Shown: positions 47,656 through 55,339 of the stretch, one piece after another
Layout of the letters: the number at the start of each line of letters is the position of its first letter
Position numbering within the stretch: position 1 is the stretch's first letter
Origin: UBA6220 sp041650375
GTDB lineage: Bacteria > Patescibacteriota > Minisyncoccia > Minisyncoccales > Minisyncoccaceae
NCBI GenBank assembly: GCA_041650375.1
Contig: JBAZLH010000002.1
Coordinates: forward strand, 62,001-126,000
Direction of reading: 5' to 3'
Length of the DNA stretch: 64,000 nt
The notes under the pieces: model-generated
The model's database searches: none
What the model was told of the DNA's origin: nothing
The model's input: the letters and a program-made list of their open reading frames with translations, nothing else
Program-made: the position numbers and the translations under genes

Positions 47656-49147
47656 ATTGTTTCTTAACGTTGTTTACTATTTCTAAAACTTTCTTTTGGA
47701 TGTCTTCGCCAAAATCTTCTTTTTCCCTTATTTCCGCGAGGATATCGGCGTGATGAACTTCCATTTCTTGCAAAAGCTCTTTTTCAAAATCCTTGATTTT
47801 GTCCAAAGGTATGCTCTGCAAGTCACCGTGTACTCCGGCGAAAACAACAATCGCTTCTTTTTCGAAAGGATACGGCTCTAAATCATTTTGCCTTAAAATT
47901 TGTTTAATCCTTTTTCCTTTTTCAATGATATTTTTTGTTTGCGCGTCCAATTCTTCGGTAAATTCCGAAAATCTTTCTAATTCTTGGAATTGGGCCAAAT
48001 CCAACTTTAACCGGCCGGCCACTTTTTTCATGGCTTTTAATTGTGCGTCCGAGCCGACACGGGAAACCGAGGTTCCCACGTCAATTGCGGGCTTTTGTTC
48101 TTTTTTAAACATCGTGGAATTTAAAAATATTTGCCCGTCTGTAATTGAAATTACGTTGGTGGGAATATAACCGGAAATATCGCCGGCCTGAGTTTCAATA
48201 ATCGGCAACGCGGTCAACGAACCGCCGCCGTTTTCATCCGACAACCTGGCTGCCCTTTCCAATAATCTGGAATGCAAATAAAATACGTCTCCCGGGTACG
48301 CTTCGCGGCCCGGCGGACGCCTTAAAATCAAAGAGATTTCCCTCCATGCCCAAGCTTGCTTGGTCAAATCATCAAAAACAACCAAGGCATCGCGTTTGCT
48401 GTCCCGATAATATTCTCCCATGGTTACTCCGGCGAAAGGAGCTAAATAAATAAAACTGGCCGGGTCATCCGGAAAAGCGCACACGATTGTCGTATACTCC
48501 ATTGCTCCGGCTTTTTCCAAAGTGGTTACCAATCTTTTAACTTTGCTTTTCTTTTGCCCGCAAGCCACATAAATGCAATACGGCCTGTTTTTTTCATTCT
48601 TTTGGTTAATAATCGCGTCAATCGCCACCGCGGTTTTTCCCAATCCCCTGTCTCCGATAATCAATTCTCTTTGTCCGCGGCCGATTGGAATTAATGCGTC
48701 AACCACTTTTATGCCGGTGTGAATCGGCGTGCTAATCCTTTTTCTGTCAATTACGCCCGGACCTTTTCTTTCCAAAGGCAAATATTCTTTGGCTTTAATT
48801 TCGCCCTTGCCGTCGAGCGGATTTCCCATTGGGTCAACAACGCGACCCAGAAATCCTTCGCCAACCGGCAAAGAAAAAACTTTCTTAGTCCTTTTGGCAA
48901 TCGCGCCTTCTTTAATATCTTTATCCGAACCCAAAATTACAGCCCCAACTTCGTATTCTTCCAAGTTTAAAACCAAACCCAAAACATTGGCTTCTTCAAA
49001 TTCAATCAACTCAAAGTTTTCCACATTCTTTAAACCGGCCAACTTAACGACGCCGTCTTTGATTTCAATAACTTCGCCGATTTCTTCGGTTTCGGGAGTA
49101 AGCTCTATTCCTTGTAATTGTTTTTTAAATTGTTCAATTATGTCCAT
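47636..49147 (-). CDS. atpA: ATP synthase F1 alpha subunit
   Basis: 503 residues. Walker A GDRGLGKTAVAID near 168-180, VVFDDLTKQAWAWRE and the visit-DG segment are intact, with the noncatalytic-subunit arginine finger region VGTSVSRVGSDAQ. Overlaps atpH by 14 nt. Confidence 0.98.
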   Translation of the reverse strand: MDIIEQFKKQLQGIELTPETEEIGEVIEIKDGVVKLAGLKNVENFELIEFEEANVLGLVLNLEEYEVGAVILGSDKDIKEGAIAKRTKKVFSLPVGEGFLGRVVDPMGNPLDGKGEIKAKEYLPLERKGPGVIDRKRISTPIHTGIKVVDALIPIGRGQRELIIGDRGLGKTAVAIDAIINQKNEKNRPYCIYVACGQKKSKVKRLVTTLEKAGAMEYTTIVCAFPDDPASFIYLAPFAGVTMGEYYRDSKRDALVVFDDLTKQAWAWREISLILRRPPGREAYPGDVFYLHSRLLERAARLSDENGGGSLTALPIIETQAGDISGYIPTNVISITDGQIFLNSTMFKKEQKPAIDVGTSVSRVGSDAQLKAMKKVAGRLKLDLAQFQELERFSEFTEELDAQTKNIIEKGKRIKQILRQNDLEPYPFEKEAIVVFAGVHGDLQSIPLDKIKDFEKELLQEMEVHHADILAEIREKEDFGEDIQKKVLEIVNNVKKQYGSQGN

Positions 49148-49526
49148 ATATTTTTTGTTTTAACCCCGCTAAAGTATCTTTTAGAGAGGCTTTTATAAGA
49201 ACGTCTTTTGTTTTCAAGCGAAAACCCGCCAAAAGCTCGCTGTTTAAAGAATATTCAATTTCTTTATTTTCTCCCAAAATGGTTTTTACCTTTTTCTCAA
49301 TGGATTTTTTTTCCACATCCGAGATGTCTTTTGCCAATTCCAATTTGGCTTTTTGTTCCCTGGAATAAATACTGATAAATTTCTTAACAATCGCCGGAAC
49401 TATTTCCTTTTTCTTAACCAAAGATTTTTTCAGATTATCCAAAATTTCTTTTCCTTTCTCGGGATTTTCCATAATTGCCGCGTACATCGCGCGAGCCCAA
49501 AAAGAAATTTCTTTATCTTTTTTCAT
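49134..49526 (-). CDS. atpH: ATP synthase F1 delta subunit, short form
   Basis: 130 residues against about 175-180 in most bacteria. The N-terminal six-helix bundle that binds alpha looks reduced, while the C-terminal part (LNSELLAGFRLKTKDVLIKASL) is recognisable. Position between atpF and atpA confirms the identity. Confidence 0.85.
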   Translation of the reverse strand: MKKDKEISFWARAMYAAIMENPEKGKEILDNLKKSLVKKKEIVPAIVKKFISIYSREQKAKLELAKDISDVEKKSIEKKVKTILGENKEIEYSLNSELLAGFRLKTKDVLIKASLKDTLAGLKQKIYGHN

Positions 49527-49527
49527 A

Positions 49528-50010
49528 TTATATCTTGCTTAAAAATTCTTCGGTTATTTTCTTGTTCTTATTAGCGTCAATATTTTCTTTCAATAACTTT
49601 TCCGTCAAAGCAAAAGCGTTATCAATAGTTTCTTTTTTCACGCTTTCTTTTTCGGCTTCTTTCAAGGCTTGCGCTTCTTTTTCCGCCTTAAGCAAAATCG
49701 CGGCCCGGTCCTGTTCGGATTTTTCCGCTGACGCGATTAAGCGTTTTTTGGCTTCTTCGTCAGCCGCCAAAATTATTTCTTTTTTCTTTTTTTCGTTTTC
49801 AACTTCCATGTTCTTTTTTACTTCCGAAAGCCTTCTGAGTTTTTCTTCAGCCTCAACCGATTTATTCACTCCTTCTTCTATTTTTTCCCTCCTTTTTTTT
49901 ATCATGCCCAAAAATGGGCCATAAACGAAAAACTTCAACAAAAAGAATAAAATCGCGAAGTTAAGCAATTGGCCCAAAAAAACCATCCAGTTGATTTCCA
50001 ATCCTTCCAT
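49528..50010 (-). CDS. atpF: ATP synthase F0 b subunit
   Basis: 160 residues. One N-terminal membrane helix (INWMVFLGQLLNFAILFFLL) and a long charged coiled coil rich in lysine and glutamate, forming the peripheral stalk. Starts 10 nt after atpE and ends 1 nt before atpH begins. Confidence 0.95.
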   Translation of the reverse strand: MEGLEINWMVFLGQLLNFAILFFLLKFFVYGPFLGMIKKRREKIEEGVNKSVEAEEKLRRLSEVKKNMEVENEKKKKEIILAADEEAKKRLIASAEKSEQDRAAILLKAEKEAQALKEAEKESVKKETIDNAFALTEKLLKENIDANKNKKITEEFLSKI

Positions 50011-50020
50011 AATTTATTTA

Positions 50021-50248
50021 TTAAATAAATAATATAATCAAAGCGACCACTAACGCGTAAATAGCGACTGCTTCGGCAAAAGCGATTGATAAAATCATGC
50101 CGGTTTGAACTTTTGAAGCCGCTTCCGGATTTCGGCCAATAGCTTCCGAGGCCTTACTGCCGATTAAACCGATACCGATTCCTGGGCCCAAAGCGCCTAA
50201 ACCGATTGCGACTGCTGCTGCTAATTTAACAATTGATTCGTCTACCAT
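50021..50248 (-). CDS. atpE: ATP synthase F0 c subunit
   Basis: 75 residues, two helices. The loop is ASEAIGRNPEA and the ion-binding carboxylate lies in IAFAEAVAIY. The sodium-binding pattern (glutamine in helix 1, E-S-T in helix 2) is absent (GPGIGIG and AEAV), so a proton-driven ring is expected. That inference rests on comparison with known Na+ rings. Confidence 0.96.
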   Translation of the reverse strand: MVDESIVKLAAAVAIGLGALGPGIGIGLIGSKASEAIGRNPEAASKVQTGMILSIAFAEAVAIYALVVALIILFI

Positions 50249-50282
50249 ATGTTTATTTGTTTATTATTATTTTTATTATTAA

Positions 50283-50564
50283 TTATTTAAATTTTTCAAC
50301 TTCATTTTTACTTTTTTCGCCACCGACCTTTTTCTCTAAAAACGGTATTACTAATTTATAAATATCAATGATTGTAAGCGCTATTCCAGCAAAAACGGAT
50401 ATAATTAGAAACAATGGAAAGCTATTTAGCCTTTTATCAAGAAAAACGCCGATTAGCAAGCAGATTGCCAAAGGCAATGCTATTAGAAATCCCAACTCGC
50501 TGCCCAGCATTAAGGCGCGAGACATATTAATTTTAGTGTTCTGCGGCTGCTGTGGTAAAGACAT
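50283..50564 (-). CDS. atpZ: AtpZ/AtpI-like F0 accessory protein
   Basis: 93 residues with two membrane helices around SELGFLIALPLAICLLIG and PLFLIISVFAGIALTIID, separated by FLDKRLNSF, the AtpZ/AtpI pattern (helps c-ring assembly or carries Mg/Ca). It lies between atpB and atpE rather than at the operon head. The ATG at 50564 overlaps atpB by 32 nt; a second ATG at 50525 leaves a 7-nt gap and may be the true start. Confidence 0.85.
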   Translation of the reverse strand: MSLPQQPQNTKINMSRALMLGSELGFLIALPLAICLLIGVFLDKRLNSFPLFLIISVFAGIALTIIDIYKLVIPFLEKKVGGEKSKNEVEKFK

Positions 50565-51243
50565 ATAATACTGTAATTAATGATGAAAAAACCAATGCCT
50601 GGATAAGAGCCACGAATAATTCCAAGCCCAAAAACGGCAAAGGAGCAATAAAAGGAAGCAAGGCGGCCACAATCATTAATAAAATTTCTCCGGCAAATAA
50701 ATTACCGAAAAGACGCATACCCAAAGACAAAGTTTTGGTAAACTCGCCTATTCCCTCCAAGACTCCCACAAAAAACATAATCGGACTGGAAAAATTAATG
50801 TATTTTTTAATGTAATTGATTCCGCCCAATTTTCTAATCGCGGCTACGTGGATATATCCCATGGAAAAAACCGCGAGGGCCAAAGTAAAGTGCAGGTCCG
50901 AACTCGGCGACCTCAGAATAGAAAAAACCCCGAGTCCGGGGATTATTTCGATTAAATTGCATACGAAAATAAAAATGAACAAAGTTGCGGATAATGGAAA
51001 AATTTCTTCGGTTTTTTTCCTGTCCCCGGTCATTCCATCAAAAAGCTCAAAAATCGCTTCCAGTATCCATTCAAAAAAATTTTGCGCCTTTTTGGGCACA
51101 ATTTCCATTTTCCTCAAACCGAAATAAAAAAGGCAAATAATCAAAATAGCGCAAATAATGCTCAATAAAAAAGTATTCGGGATGTGAATTCCGAAAAAAT
51201 CAACAACATGTCCAAATAGTGTTGGGGTTTCTATCTCTGCCAT
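50533..51243 (-). CDS. atpB: ATP synthase F0 a subunit
   Basis: 236 residues with about five to six helices. The essential arginine is in TKTLSLGMRLFGNLFAGEI, followed by ALIQALVFSSLITVLY. First gene of the operon. A TTGACA-N17-TAGGAT promoter gives a leader of about 25 nt. Confidence 0.96.
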   Translation of the reverse strand: MAEIETPTLFGHVVDFFGIHIPNTFLLSIICAILIICLFYFGLRKMEIVPKKAQNFFEWILEAIFELFDGMTGDRKKTEEIFPLSATLFIFIFVCNLIEIIPGLGVFSILRSPSSDLHFTLALAVFSMGYIHVAAIRKLGGINYIKKYINFSSPIMFFVGVLEGIGEFTKTLSLGMRLFGNLFAGEILLMIVAALLPFIAPLPFLGLELFVALIQALVFSSLITVLYVFTTAAAEH

Positions 51244-51274
51244 ATATGCATTATTTTATTAATCAAACAAGTTT

Positions 51275-51303
51275 ATCCTATTAAAAAAAGCCTTCTCTGT
51301 CAA
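51275..51303 (-). promoter_or_regulatory. Promoter of the atp operon
   Basis: TTGACA (51298-51303), 17-nt spacer, TAGGAT (51275-51280), minus strand. It lies in the 72 nt between the acidic small gene and atpB; an AAGGCC-rich palindrome around 51283-51317 overlaps it and may end upstream transcription. Confidence 0.75.
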
Positions 51304-51315
51304 CAAAAAGGCCTT

Positions 51316-51582
51316 TTATTCCTCTTCCTCAAACTCCATAAGCTTTTTCTTATAAGCCACCAATGTAAAAAAGGGTATGTTATAAATCGCCGTAGCCATA
51401 TCAAGAGTATATGAATCAACTGTCAGGCAATCATCCATTAAACATTGGGTTATCTCGCCTACGGTCATTGCTATCTCTTTTTGCGTTTCATCGGATTCGC
51501 TTTCCTCTTCGGTTCCGCCGGTTACGTCTTCTATCACACCTCCGGGATTTTGCGTATCAATTTCCAAAGAACTCACTCCCAA
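51316..51582 (-). CDS. Small acidic hypothetical protein
   Basis: Up to 88 residues from TTG at 51582; a GTG at 51576 is an alternative start. The N-half is acidic and probably disordered (TGGTEEESESDETQKE); the C-half (MTVGEITQCLMDDCLTVDSY ...) looks like a folded helical segment with two cysteines, ending in EFEEEE. It lies 30 nt after the Mur ligase in the same direction. Not recognised; moderately likely to be real. Confidence 0.45.
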   Translation of the reverse strand: MGVSSLEIDTQNPGGVIEDVTGGTEEESESDETQKEIAMTVGEITQCLMDDCLTVDSYTLDMATAIYNIPFFTLVAYKKKLMEFEEEE

Positions 51583-51611
51583 AACCTACTAAAAAGACAC
51601 TATCATTAAAA

Positions 51612-52874
51612 TTAATTTTTGTTAAGTCCAAGCTTATCCAATTCTTCTTTGACAATCCGGCGGTCATCCCAAGCCTCCTTGCGCCCGTCCTCCCAGCAAA
51701 TCCACGGCTCGCAACCCTTGCCCGTAATCACCACCACGTCCCCTTCTTTTGCCAAACTTAAAGCTTTATTTATAGCTTCGCGCCGGTTTAATATTTTGAA
51801 TAATTTTTCTTTATTTTTCACACCCACACTCACGGCGTCAATAATATCTTCCGGCTTTTCATCGTAAGGGTCTTCATTGGTTATAATCACCACGTCACCA
51901 TATTGATCCGCTATTCCTCCTAAAACCGAGCGCTTCCATTTGTCCCTGCCTCCCCCGCAAGCGCCCAAAACAGTTATTAATTTTCCGTTTTTCGGTTTTA
52001 CAAATTCGTAAACTTTTTCCAATGCCACAGGAATAAATGCGTAATCAACAAAAATCTTAAACGGTTTGTCTGTTATTTTTTCCATCCGGCCGGCGATTTG
52101 TCCAACTTCTTTAATGCCTTTTTGGCAATCCTCCCAGCTAACATTTTCCGACTTCGCAATCGCAATCGCTGCCAAGGCGTTGTAGATATTAAAACTGCAC
52201 AATATTTTTAAATCAAAATCGTAATTATTAACTTCAAAGCTTGACCCTTCGTAATTCACGAAAACATTCTCGCCTCTTATGTCCGCTTTTTCACTATCAA
52301 TGCCGTAAGTAATTATTTTTTGCGCCGGGAAACTCAAAAAATATTCCGCGTGCTTATCGTCTATATTAATAATATGCGCGCCCTTAACCGCAGCGAAAAA
52401 TTTACCCTTAGCACGCTTATAATTCTCAAAACTACCATGCGACTCAATATGCTCGGGATTTAAAGTTGTTATTACCGCTGTTTTATAATCAATAAACCGG
52501 TGACGATTTTGCTCCACGCCTTCGGAAGTTGTTTCAATAATCGCGTAATCGCACTTGGCCCTGACCGCGTCGCTTAAAAATTTATTAATCACAAACCTTC
52601 CCGGCATGGTCATCTTTAATTTATTGTCTTCTTCTTGCTCGCCTATTTTAAAAGTAATTGAAGTTAGGGCCGCGACTTTATAGCCCGCGGCTTCTAAAAT
52701 TTTACAAGCAATATTTATTACTGTTGATTTACCGTTAGTGCCGGTCACGCCGATTACTTTTATTTTTCTACTTGGGAACCCGTATCGAAGCGCAGCCAAA
52801 AAAGCCACGCTTAAATGGTATAAATTAATAATGCTTTTGGGAACCAATTTTCTGACAAATGATTTAATTGTCAT
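51612..52874 (-). CDS. MurE-like Mur ligase
   Basis: 420 residues. ATP-binding GVTGTNGKSTVINIA near residues 41-55, the ETTSEGVEQNRH metal/substrate region, NPEHIESHGS, FNIYNALAAIAIA and the C-terminal domain TNEDPYDEKPEDI and GKGCEPWICW. In classic MurE the last motifs are DNPR and GKGHE, so diaminopimelate contacts are altered here. It lacks the usual N-terminal UDP-binding domain. It probably adds an amino acid to a UDP-MurNAc peptide or a related substrate. Overlaps ruvA by 4 nt. Confidence 0.85.
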   Translation of the reverse strand: MTIKSFVRKLVPKSIINLYHLSVAFLAALRYGFPSRKIKVIGVTGTNGKSTVINIACKILEAAGYKVAALTSITFKIGEQEEDNKLKMTMPGRFVINKFLSDAVRAKCDYAIIETTSEGVEQNRHRFIDYKTAVITTLNPEHIESHGSFENYKRAKGKFFAAVKGAHIINIDDKHAEYFLSFPAQKIITYGIDSEKADIRGENVFVNYEGSSFEVNNYDFDLKILCSFNIYNALAAIAIAKSENVSWEDCQKGIKEVGQIAGRMEKITDKPFKIFVDYAFIPVALEKVYEFVKPKNGKLITVLGACGGGRDKWKRSVLGGIADQYGDVVIITNEDPYDEKPEDIIDAVSVGVKNKEKLFKILNRREAINKALSLAKEGDVVVITGKGCEPWICWEDGRKEAWDDRRIVKEELDKLGLNKN

Positions 52875-53431
52875 CTAGCTAAAAACTTTAACGCTTGTTT
52901 TATCCTTTCTTGGGGTTCTTTTATCTCGCTTGGAATATTGTTCAACGCTTCGGCTATTTCTTGTTTGGAAAATCCAAGCGCACTCAGCGCCTCGTAGGCT
53001 TCGTCCTTAATTGCGGCTTTAATTCCTTTTTTATTTATCTCTTCTATCCGGCCGGTCAATTCCAATAATATTTTTTGCAATCTTTTAATGCCCACACCCT
53101 TGGCTTCCGGCGGCATTTTCCCTTCTTCCAGGGCTTGTTTTAATTTTTCAACCGACCCTAAAACCGCCAAGGCCAAAGCTGTTTTCGGGCCTACGCCGGA
53201 CACGCCTTTTAAAATCCTAAATAATTCCATCTCTTTTTCGTTTAAACAACCGTAAAGCTCTATAGATTTTTCGCCCACGGCCAAATAAGTGTAAATATGG
53301 GTTTCATCGCCTTGGTTTAATTTATCCAAGTTATTGGCTGCCAAAAAAACCTCAAAACCAACTCCGCCCCTTTCCAGGATTACTTTTTTATCGTCTTTAT
53401 ATATGATTTTGCCGGCCAAAAAACTAATCAT
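52871..53431 (-). CDS. ruvA: Holliday junction helicase subunit RuvA
   Basis: 186 residues. Domain I (ISFLAGKIIYKDDKKVIL), the acidic pin region, tandem helix-hairpin-helix motifs (LKGVSGVGPKTALALAVLG and AKGVGIKRLQKILLEL) and domain III (EAYEALSALGFSKQEI) that binds RuvB. TATAAT is 7 nt before its ATG, so the mRNA may be leaderless. ruvB lies apart at 62492. Confidence 0.96.
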   Translation of the reverse strand: MISFLAGKIIYKDDKKVILERGGVGFEVFLAANNLDKLNQGDETHIYTYLAVGEKSIELYGCLNEKEMELFRILKGVSGVGPKTALALAVLGSVEKLKQALEEGKMPPEAKGVGIKRLQKILLELTGRIEEINKKGIKAAIKDEAYEALSALGFSKQEIAEALNNIPSEIKEPQERIKQALKFLAR

Positions 53432-53438
53432 TGCTTTA

Positions 53439-53467
53439 ATTATACCTTAATTTTCGCCAAAAAACAA
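53439..53467 (-). promoter_or_regulatory. Promoter of ruvA (leaderless type)
   Basis: TTGTTT (53462-53467), 17-nt spacer, TATAAT (53439-53444), then 7 nt to the ATG at 53431. Confidence 0.65.
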
Positions 53468-53471
53468 AAAC

Positions 53472-53499
53472 TTGACTTTCCTCTAAAAATATCTATATT
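53472..53499 (+). promoter_or_regulatory. Promoter of the 53519-53722 gene
   Basis: TTGACT (53472-53477), 16-nt spacer, TATATT (53494-53499). Divergent from the ruvA promoter with -35 boxes 4 nt apart. Confidence 0.65.
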
Positions 53500-53518
53500 T
53501 CATGTATGGAGGATTTAA

Positions 53519-53722
53519 ATGGATGAACTTACGGCAGCGTTCCTAGTGGCAATCATAGTTGGCATCTTGGCAATTATAGTTCTTTCTTATTTTTCGTTTA
53601 TGCTGATATGGGCTATAATATTCGGCGTAATCATCGCGGTCACAATATTTTTCGTATTAATAATTTTCTTTGTTGGCAACTCGGGGTGCAACATAGAAGA
53701 AGAGGACTCTCCTTGTTTCTAA
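53519..53722 (+). CDS. Small membrane protein
   Basis: 67 residues, two long hydrophobic segments (about 6-27 and 29-53) and a polar tail with two cysteines (GCNIEEEDSPCF). GGAGG at 53508-53512 is 6 nt before the ATG. Own promoter and terminator. Not recognised. Confidence 0.6.
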   Translation: MDELTAAFLVAIIVGILAIIVLSYFSFMLIWAIIFGVIIAVTIFFVLIIFFVGNSGCNIEEEDSPCF

Positions 53723-53749
53723 ATATTGCGGATTGCGAATAATCACCAC

Positions 53750-53769
53750 CCTCTTGTTTCCACAAGAGG
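53750..53769 (+). terminator. Intrinsic terminator
   Basis: CCTCTTGT and ACAAGAGG with a 4-nt loop, followed by TATTTTATTT. Confidence 0.75.
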
Positions 53770-53780
53770 TATTTTATTTC

Positions 53781-53806
53781 AAGGGGTTGCGTAATTTTTT
53801 AAAAAT
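53781..53806 (+). repeat. 26-nt intergenic repeat, copy 1
   Basis: AAGGGGTTGCGTAATTTTTT then AAAAAT. The same sequence with one G more and one T less occurs at 54053-54078 before rpsT. In both places it follows a CCTCTT-stem terminator. Confidence 0.7.
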
Positions 53807-53830
53807 GCCATATTGTTACCGGAGATAAAA

Positions 53831-53995
53831 TTGACATCTGAAAATGATTATTTATGCGCCGCGATTCAAGGATTGGCCATATTAATGGCGTTAATCTTTG
53901 CTCTTATGCTTTTAAGCGTCCGATCGTTAGGATTTTTGGTCTTCGTGGCCCTATGCATAACCATTGCGCTTGTCAGCCCCGAATTTAAAGTGTAA
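53831..53995 (+). CDS. Tiny two-helix membrane protein with TTG start
   Basis: 54 residues. GGAG at 53821-53824 is 6 nt before the TTG at 53831, which decides the start; a longer frame from 53813 lacks a site. Hydrophobic segments cover about residues 9-28 and 33-49. A seven-codon frame (ATG 53805 to TAA 53828) ends 2 nt before the TTG and might couple translation, but this is speculative. Not recognised. Confidence 0.5.
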   Translation: MTSENDYLCAAIQGLAILMALIFALMLLSVRSLGFLVFVALCITIALVSPEFKV

Positions 53996-54020
53996 ATTCC
54001 CGGATAAGCCAAAAATCAAA

Positions 54021-54042
54021 CCTCTTACTTTCCGGTAAGAGG
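54021..54042 (+). terminator. Intrinsic terminator
   Basis: CCTCTTAC (54021-54028) and GTAAGAGG (54035-54042) with a 6-nt loop; the tail is TTATTAATTT. Confidence 0.7.
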
Positions 54043-54052
54043 TTATTAATTT

Positions 54053-54078
54053 AAGGGGGTTGCGTAATTTTTAAAAAT
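54053..54078 (+). repeat. 26-nt intergenic repeat, copy 2
   Basis: AAGGGGGTTGCGTAATTTTT then AAAAAT, the twin of 53781-53806. Here it supplies the -35-like TTGCGT (54060-54065) of the rpsT promoter. Confidence 0.7.
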
Positions 54079-54084
54079 ATTGTA

Positions 54085-54090
54085 TATAAT
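54085..54090 (+). promoter_or_regulatory. -10 box of rpsT (leaderless type)
   Basis: A perfect TATAAT exactly 6 nt before the rpsT ATG; TTGCGT lies 19 nt upstream. Confidence 0.7.
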
Positions 54091-54096
54091 CTCTAT

Positions 54097-54369
54097 ATGC
54101 CTATAACAAAATCAGCTAAAAAACAACTTCGCCAGAATCCCAAGAAAAAAGTTAAAAACGATCTTAGGAAAGCGGAAATGAAAAAGCTTTTAAAACAAGC
54201 CCTGGCTTTGATTGAAGAAAAGAAAGTTGCGGATTTGGAAAAACTTTTACCTTCCATATATAAAGCCATTGATAAAGCTTGCAAAACCGGTGTTATCAAA
54301 AAGAATAACGCGGCCAGGAAAAAATCCCGAATCGGTAAACACGCTTCAGCTTTAAAGAAAGCCCAGTAA
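54097..54369 (+). CDS. rpsT: 30S ribosomal protein S20
   Basis: 90 residues, very basic. The start MPITKSAKKQLRQNPKKKVK, the IYKAIDKACKTGVIKKNNAA segment and the RKKSRIGKHASAL end are typical bS20. Monocistronic with its own terminator. The predicted transcription start falls on the ATG itself. Confidence 0.95.
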   Translation: MPITKSAKKQLRQNPKKKVKNDLRKAEMKKLLKQALALIEEKKVADLEKLLPSIYKAIDKACKTGVIKKNNAARKKSRIGKHASALKKAQ

Positions 54370-54383
54370 AACACAAAATTAAA

Positions 54384-54407
54384 GCCGCCCCCTAAGGGCG
54401 GCTTTTT
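54384..54407. terminator. Bidirectional intrinsic terminator
   Basis: GCCGCCC and GGGCGGC with a 5-nt loop, followed by five T residues; serves rpsT and possibly the converging holA operon. Confidence 0.9.
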
Positions 54408-54415
54408 GTTTAAAA

Positions 54416-55339
54416 TTATATTTCCAAAACCAATAAATCCAGGGCGGCTTCAGGCAATATCTTCCCCACTTTCAATGCCGCGTCCAAATGAATTATTTTT
54501 TGGTAAATTCTCTTCAAGTCATCCAAAGAAAAATTCTTGGCTTGATAAGTCGCTTTGCGCAAAACATACGGGCTGATTCCGGTTTCCCCGTAAGAACCCG
54601 CGGTTTTGGCGATTATTATATTCCGCATCTGCCACGCCACCATAGAAAACAAATACGGCACCTCCGCTCCCTCTTGCAAGTGTTGCTTAAAAAGATTAAT
54701 TGCTTTTTTCTTGTCTTTCGCGGCCATGGCGTCAATAGTGTCAAAAATATTCAATTCCAGGTCGGGTATCACTATTTTTTTTAAATCCGCGTCAGTTATT
54801 TCTTCCCGTTTTTCCGCCAAAATAAAATTAGCCAATTTTTTAATTTCGTTCTCCATCCGCCATAAATCGCCCCCGATATAATCAATTAAATTTTCCAAAA
54901 CATTCGAAGAAATTTTTATTTTATTTTTCTCAATTTCTTTGTTCGCCCAAGCTTTTAACTTAACTCCTTTTAGCTCTTCAAAAAGTTCTATTTTCGCGCC
55001 CAATTCTTTCAAAAAATTCAAAAATTTATCTTTGGCGGGAATGGCGCCATTTTCGTAGAAAATAAGGACATTGTCATCCACCGCGAACCGCTCCCCTTTT
55101 TTTAAAAAACTTTCTTTAAATTTCGCATTGCTTAACACTGAATCTATTATCACCAATTTTTTTTCTTTAAACATGGAAATGCCAAACATTTCGTTTTCCA
55201 AAGATTCCAAAGAAATTGATTTGGAATCATATCTCCTTAAATTCAATCCGCTCGCGTGTTTTTGTTTGTGCGCCAAAATCAGCTCGTTTAAACGTTCCGC
55301 CGCGCGATATGAATCTTGTCCGTAAATTAATATTATCAT
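54416..55339 (-). CDS. holA: DNA polymerase III delta subunit
   Basis: 307 residues from the ATG at 55339, which overlaps the mutM stop in an ATGA arrangement; the longer open frame is inside mutM. Starts MIILIYGQDSYRAAERLNEL as usual for HolA, then ENEMFGISMFKEKKLVIIDS, and C-terminal PYLFSMVAWQMRNIIIAK and LDAALKVGKILPEAALDLLV. It opens the sliding clamp within the clamp loader. Confidence 0.92.
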   Translation of the reverse strand: MIILIYGQDSYRAAERLNELILAHKQKHASGLNLRRYDSKSISLESLENEMFGISMFKEKKLVIIDSVLSNAKFKESFLKKGERFAVDDNVLIFYENGAIPAKDKFLNFLKELGAKIELFEELKGVKLKAWANKEIEKNKIKISSNVLENLIDYIGGDLWRMENEIKKLANFILAEKREEITDADLKKIVIPDLELNIFDTIDAMAAKDKKKAINLFKQHLQEGAEVPYLFSMVAWQMRNIIIAKTAGSYGETGISPYVLRKATYQAKNFSLDDLKRIYQKIIHLDAALKVGKILPEAALDLLVLEI

